64,000 nucleotides of DNA from contig NZ_JAHRIB010000045.1 of assembly GCF_019090165.1 (NCBI RefSeq), positions 24,233-88,232 of the forward strand. The letters run 5' to 3'. The notes under the pieces are model-generated. The model ran no database searches. It saw nothing but the letters and a program-made list of their open reading frames with translations, and was not told the DNA's origin. The stretch is from Streptomyces sp. BV286 (lineage in GTDB: Bacteria; Actinomycetota; Actinomycetes; Streptomycetales; Streptomycetaceae). Shown here one piece after another: positions 60,412-64,000 of this stretch. The position numbers were made by a program, and so were the translations under genes. The stretch's first letter is position 1. Every line of letters begins with the position of its first letter.

Positions 60412-61290
60412 CTACCCCGTGGGGCAGGTGTTCCGGTACTCGCTGATCTGTGTGTTCGGTGTCGGTGCCGGGCACAGGAACTTGTCGTAGCGCACGTCCT
60501 CGTCGACGAAGCGCTTCAGCCAGGAGATGCTGTACTTCGCGATCGTCACGTTGGAGCCGAGTGCCACGTTGTGGTCGGCGCCCCGGAGCTCCAGGTAGGC
60601 CTTCTCGGGTGCGGCGGTGAGGCTGTTGTAGAAGACCTCCGCGTGTGAGCCGGGCGAGGCGATGGCGTCGTTCTCGGCGCCGATGATCATCGTGGGGACC
60701 CGGTCGGTCTGCCAGGTCTTGTCGTTGCTCCACGGCATCAGCGGCACGGCCGCCTTGAGCGAGGAGCGCGTCTCGGACGCCTTGAGGGAGCCGCCGCCTC
60801 CCATCGAATGGCCCATCACCGCAAGGCGGTTGGGGTCGATGCGGTTCTTCACGGAGCTGGACTGGACGAGGTAGTCGAGCGCGTTGAGCATCTGCGTGGC
60901 GCGGTCGTCGGGCTGGTCGAAGCCCGAGTTGGTGTCCAGCGTCAGGACGACGAAGCCCTGGGACGCGAGGCGCGGGCCGTACCAGCTGATCAGCGCCTCG
61001 GGCGTCACGAAACCGGGACTGACGACGACGGCACCGAACGTGCCCTGACTCGTGTCAGTGGGGTAGTAGGCGGTGCCCTGCTTGAAGTTCGGGCCGTCGA
61101 CCCTGGTCTGGGCCGTGGCGAACGGGCCCCGCTCGGCGGTGACGGACTGTTCGGTGGGATCGGGGCCCCTTTGGAAGTCTCCGGGCCCGGCCTGGGCCTC
61201 CTGAGGGACGAGGCCCACGCTCACCGCCAGAGCGGCGGCGCCGGAGAGAAGGCCGAAGCGTTTCGCGGTGCGGTTGCTCACATGTCTCAT
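60412..61290 (-). CDS. Cutinase/PET-hydrolase-type polyester hydrolase
   Basis: A 292-residue secreted alpha/beta hydrolase closely following actinobacterial cutinases and PET hydrolases (such as Thermobifida enzymes) across the whole length: RGPDPTEQSVTAERGPFA, VVVSPGFVTPEAL, LDTNSGFDQPDDRATQ, GHSMGGGGSLKA, KYSISWLKRFVDEDVRYDKF. Signal peptide about 1-34 (ending AQA). Catalytic Ser162, Asp208, His240; disulfide pair Cys273/Cys289. The oxyanion-site Tyr of Thermobifida cutinase is Phe94 here. Natural substrate is likely cutin-like polyester or lipid esters; activity on PET is plausible but untested. It follows the PucR gene by 71 bp. Confidence 0.9.
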   Translation of the reverse strand: MRHVSNRTAKRFGLLSGAAALAVSVGLVPQEAQAGPGDFQRGPDPTEQSVTAERGPFATAQTRVDGPNFKQGTAYYPTDTSQGTFGAVVVSPGFVTPEALISWYGPRLASQGFVVLTLDTNSGFDQPDDRATQMLNALDYLVQSSSVKNRIDPNRLAVMGHSMGGGGSLKASETRSSLKAAVPLMPWSNDKTWQTDRVPTMIIGAENDAIASPGSHAEVFYNSLTAAPEKAYLELRGADHNVALGSNVTIAKYSISWLKRFVDEDVRYDKFLCPAPTPNTQISEYRNTCPTG

Positions 61291-61361
61291 GCGGCCAGAG
61301 CATGCTGACCGGCAGTCGGTACCGCTTCTCGTTCAACTGCTGAATTCCGTACGGGATTTTG

Positions 61362-62582
61362 TCAGGACAGCAAGGAACGACGCACTGACCTGGTGCGCAG
61401 CGCGAGCTGCGCCTCGAACCGGAATGCCGGATCGCCCAGCCTCTCGCCGTACAGGGCGGCGAGCTGGCGCAGCCGGTTGCGGGCGGTCTGCGGATGGATG
61501 CCCAGGGCGGCGGCCACCTCCGGAGCCGTGCGTCCGCCGGAGGCCAGCAGCGCTTCGAGTGTGTCCGTGAGCCGCTCCGCCTTGCCCGGCGGCAGGGTAC
61601 GCAGGGGATCGAGCACCTGGTGGGCCAGGAGGTCTCCGATCGGCGCACCGTGCAGGAGATGCACGTCCGCGAGATGGTCCTCGGCCCTGAGCCGTCCAAG
61701 GCGCAGCCCCAGCCGGGCGCAGTGCAGCGACACCCACGCCTCGTCCAGCGCGACACTCGGGCCCACCGCCGCGTCCGACCCCTGAAGGGCACTCAGCAGC
61801 CCTTCGCCGGGCACCACCAGGTGCAGCTCACCGCCCCGGCTCACGCGCAGCACGTCCTCGTCGATGACGCTCACGTCGGTGGAGGCCGGCAGGACCGCGC
61901 ACCGGACCCGTTCCGGCAGCGGCCAGGCGGCCCTGCGGGCGAGGTCGGGCAGCGGCTCCGCGAGGGGATCACGGTGGCGTTCGAGCAGGCGCGCCGCGAG
62001 CAGACGACGGGTGCGCAGCACCTCGTCGGCGGCTCCGGCCCTGGCCTCCTCGAAACCCGCCACCGACTCCTCGGCGAGCGCGTGGATGTGGGTGAGCACG
62101 GCCTCGCTCAGCGGGACCGCTATCTCACCGGAGAACGCGGCGTCCCGCGCCACGTCCACATAGCGGCGGCACGCCACCCGGGCCCCGATCCGGTAGGCGG
62201 CCTGGAGCCCGTCCATGCCCCGGCCGCTCAGGTACTCCAGTCTGCCCAGCCGCCGGAAACGCGGCACATAGTGCTGCTGCGGCCCGTCCGGTTCCTCCAC
62301 CAACTCGGTGAACTGGGTGGCCGCCAGCCGCACCGCCTCGGCGAGGTCCTGTGCGACGGCCGAGCCGATGGGCTGCCGGTAGCCGCGCACCTCTCTCCGG
62401 ATGGCCTGGACCATCTCCGTGGTGATCTCCGGGAGACGGGCCCGGAGCAGCGGAGCGAGCCCCGGAGGCAGGTCGTGCCACGGGCGCCTGGACAAGAGCG
62501 GATCGACAGCTGACACGTCCAACTCCCTCACTGGGGCCTGTGGTCGAACTCCCGCCTGCCTTGCGATCTCGCGCGCGCTCAC
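61362..62582 (-). CDS. PucR-type regulator with C-terminal HTH_30
   Basis: A 406-residue regulator: N-terminal helical GGDEF-like or sensor region (about 20-290) and C-terminal PucR/CdaR-type HTH: VAAALGIHPQTARNRLRQLA. It keeps the LTDTLEALLASGGRTAPE lead-in. It is paralogous in layout to the divergent gene at 62744. GTG 62582 with GGAGGCG upstream. It precedes the PET-hydrolase-like gene, which it may regulate. Confidence 0.85.
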   Translation of the reverse strand: MSAREIARQAGVRPQAPVRELDVSAVDPLLSRRPWHDLPPGLAPLLRARLPEITTEMVQAIRREVRGYRQPIGSAVAQDLAEAVRLAATQFTELVEEPDGPQQHYVPRFRRLGRLEYLSGRGMDGLQAAYRIGARVACRRYVDVARDAAFSGEIAVPLSEAVLTHIHALAEESVAGFEEARAGAADEVLRTRRLLAARLLERHRDPLAEPLPDLARRAAWPLPERVRCAVLPASTDVSVIDEDVLRVSRGGELHLVVPGEGLLSALQGSDAAVGPSVALDEAWVSLHCARLGLRLGRLRAEDHLADVHLLHGAPIGDLLAHQVLDPLRTLPPGKAERLTDTLEALLASGGRTAPEVAAALGIHPQTARNRLRQLAALYGERLGDPAFRFEAQLALRTRSVRRSLLS

Positions 62583-62743
62583 ACCGCCTCCGCCCGCCAG
62601 GGCCTAGCACGGAACGGTGAGTCGTCGTGGACCGGAGTGTAAGGCGGGTGACACTTTCGTCGCCGGTCCGCGCGCGGAATCTGGTGTACGTCACACGGGT
62701 CCCGCAGGCTCGGTCAGCCCCACGGGAACCCACGGGAGGCACC

Positions 62744-64000
62744 ATGACCCCCACACACGCACAGGCCATGGGCACACAGGACGCCGAGCCGCTTCCGGGC
62801 GACATGCGCAGGATGCTGCTGCGGTACATGCCGGACGCCGTCGACGAGATGGAGGAGGCGGTCCGCTCCGGTCTGCCGCACTACACGCACCTCGTCGACG
62901 GGACGCACGGCTACTCGCTGCGCCAGATCATCGACCGCACCGTCAGCTGCTTCGTCTCGGTCCACGACGCCACCCGGCCCGGCTCGGTCGCCACGGCCGA
63001 GATCATCGCCCTGTACGAGCGCATCGGCGCCCGGCACGGCCGCCTCGGCTGCTCGCTCGACGTGCTGCGCGACGCCCTCGACCTGGCGGGGCGGGTGGCC
63101 TGCCGACGGCTCATCAAGGACGCGTACCGGCTGCACTGGCCCGCACCCCTGCTGGCGACGCTCACCGAGGACACCTTCGCCCTGATCAAGACGGCCGTCG
63201 CGGCCGCCTCACGGGGTTACGCCGAGGAGCGCCACCGGGCCCCGCTCGACGTGCAGCGGGACCGGCTGCGGGACGCACTGGTCGCCGACCCCGACGGCCG
63301 GACCCGGCCGCTCGCGGAGCTGGCCGCGGCGGCCGACTGGCGGCTGCCGGGCACCCTCGCGGTCCTCGCCCTGCCGCCCGGAGACCATCCGCAGACGCAT
63401 GTGCTGCCACCGGAGGTGCTCGCCGACCGGAGCCCCGCCGCTCCCTACCTCGTCCTCCCCAACCCCCGTACGCCCGGGCCGCGTTGGCTTCCGAGGACCG
63501 TCGGTGCCGCCCTCGGTCCCGTCGTCCCGCCCGAGCGGGGCGCGGTCTCCCTGCGGTGGGCGCGGCGCGGTCTGGCGCTGGTCGAGCGCGGCGCGCTGCC
63601 CGCCGCGGCGCCCCTGCGCTGTGTCGACCACGTGGCGGCGCTCACCGCGTTCAGGTCGGGCGACCTCCTCGAAGCCGCCGCCGCGGAGCTCCTCGGACCG
63701 CTGCTCGCCCTCCCGCCCCGCCGCAGGGAACCGCTCCTCGAAACCCTCCTGGTCTACCTGCGCTGCGGCGACAACGCCGTCCTCACCGCGTACCGCCTGC
63801 ACGTGCACGAGCAGACGGTCCGCTACCGCCTGCGCCAGATCAGCCAGCTCACCGACGGCGCCTGCCCCGACCCCGAACGCCACCTGGAGACCATGCTCGT
63901 ACTGACCTGGCTGCTGTCGCCGGGAGCGGCGGACCCACCGGCGGCCGGCGGGCACGCCACCGCGGGGCCGGCGCCGGGTACGACCGGCGCGTCCACGCCC
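62744..64000 (+). CDS. PucR-type regulator, 3' end outside window
   Basis: The open frame runs from ATG 62744 (GGGAGG eight bases before) to the window end, 419 codons, with no stop yet. N-terminal sensor-like region, then LETLLVYLRCGDNAVLTAYR and LHVHEQTVRYRLRQISQLTD, the PucR HTH. After it only a low-complexity Gly/Pro/Ala tail is visible, so the stop should be close. Divergent from the paralogue at 61362-62582, with 161 bp between. Effectors unknown. Confidence 0.85.
   Translation, partial: MTPTHAQAMGTQDAEPLPGDMRRMLLRYMPDAVDEMEEAVRSGLPHYTHLVDGTHGYSLRQIIDRTVSCFVSVHDATRPGSVATAEIIALYERIGARHGRLGCSLDVLRDALDLAGRVACRRLIKDAYRLHWPAPLLATLTEDTFALIKTAVAAASRGYAEERHRAPLDVQRDRLRDALVADPDGRTRPLAELAAAADWRLPGTLAVLALPPGDHPQTHVLPPEVLADRSPAAPYLVLPNPRTPGPRWLPRTVGAALGPVVPPERGAVSLRWARRGLALVERGALPAAAPLRCVDHVAALTAFRSGDLLEAAAAELLGPLLALPPRRREPLLETLLVYLRCGDNAVLTAYRLHVHEQTVRYRLRQISQLTDGACPDPERHLETMLVLTWLLSPGAADPPAAGGHATAGPAPGTTGASTP

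Noticed and set aside
1..64000. Prophage, integrative element or attachment sites
   Set aside because: No integrase, transposase, tRNA-flanking repeat or region of foreign base composition was seen apart from single short sites.

Overview
This 64 kb window reads as chromosome of a Streptomyces-type actinobacterium. GC is very high, codons almost always end in G or C, GTG and TTG starts are common, and operons overlap by ATGA or GTGA. The content fits too: many TetR/LacI/PucR regulators, SpoIIE-type phosphatases, secreted hydrolases, a SapB/AmfS-like lanthipeptide cluster, and one TTA (bldA-type) codon placed in its regulator. I see no rRNA, tRNA, CRISPR array, integrase or insertion sequence.

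Layout. 1-7.3 kb: the end of a MerR gene, then a LacI-controlled carbohydrate operon (two LplB/LplC-type permeases, a lipoprotein binding protein, the LacI repressor, a DUF2264 protein). 7.4-11.7 kb: a hypothetical protein, an acetyltransferase, a peptide-type binding lipoprotein and a 14-TM drug exporter with its operators but no adjacent repressor. 11.8-18.1 kb: an NHLM-type peptide export cluster (two ABC proteins, one with a C39 peptidase, and an HlyD adaptor) downstream of a 71-residue double-glycine precursor with no cysteine. No modification enzyme is present. 18.6-24.5 kb: a DJ-1/PfpI protein, a streptogrisin-like protease with a repetitive acidic tail, and a GAF/PAS/PP2C phosphatase. 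23.9-31.0 kb: a complete class III lanthipeptide cluster: LuxR-type regulator, two half ABC exporters, a 38-residue precursor with two Ser-x2-Ser-x3-Cys motifs, and the LanKC synthetase. 31.4-37 kb: a second PP2C phosphatase fused to an anti-sigma-type ATPase, a phosphoesterase, an APH-like kinase and XdhC. 37.3-45.4 kb: an Otr(A)-like ribosomal protection factor with an upstream overlapping reading frame, an endoglycoceramidase-like GH5 and a secreted beta-propeller that share an operator next to a TetR gene, and an M6 protease. 45.5-52 kb: a glycosyltransferase, small proteins, a secreted beta-helix protein and a TPR/polyprenyl synthase pair below a 32-bp AT-rich palindrome. 52-64 kb: DinB, a TetR/OB-fold pair with shared boxes, RpiR, GNAT, RNase H, an antitoxin-like protein, secreted hydrolases including a PET-hydrolase/cutinase homologue, and two divergent PucR regulators, the last cut by the window end.

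How genes work together. The two peptide clusters share an architecture: small precursor, stable hairpin, then exporter genes. This fits high precursor and lower transporter expression. The NHLM cluster carries its own leader peptidase; the lanthipeptide exporter does not. The strongest candidate for an undescribed system is the NHLM cluster, because its precursor has three GxxxG motifs, no Cys, no Lys/Arg and no visible tailoring enzyme. That suggests an unmodified, helix-packing, secreted peptide. Functions are assigned from recognised motifs and remembered family sequences; no searches were run.
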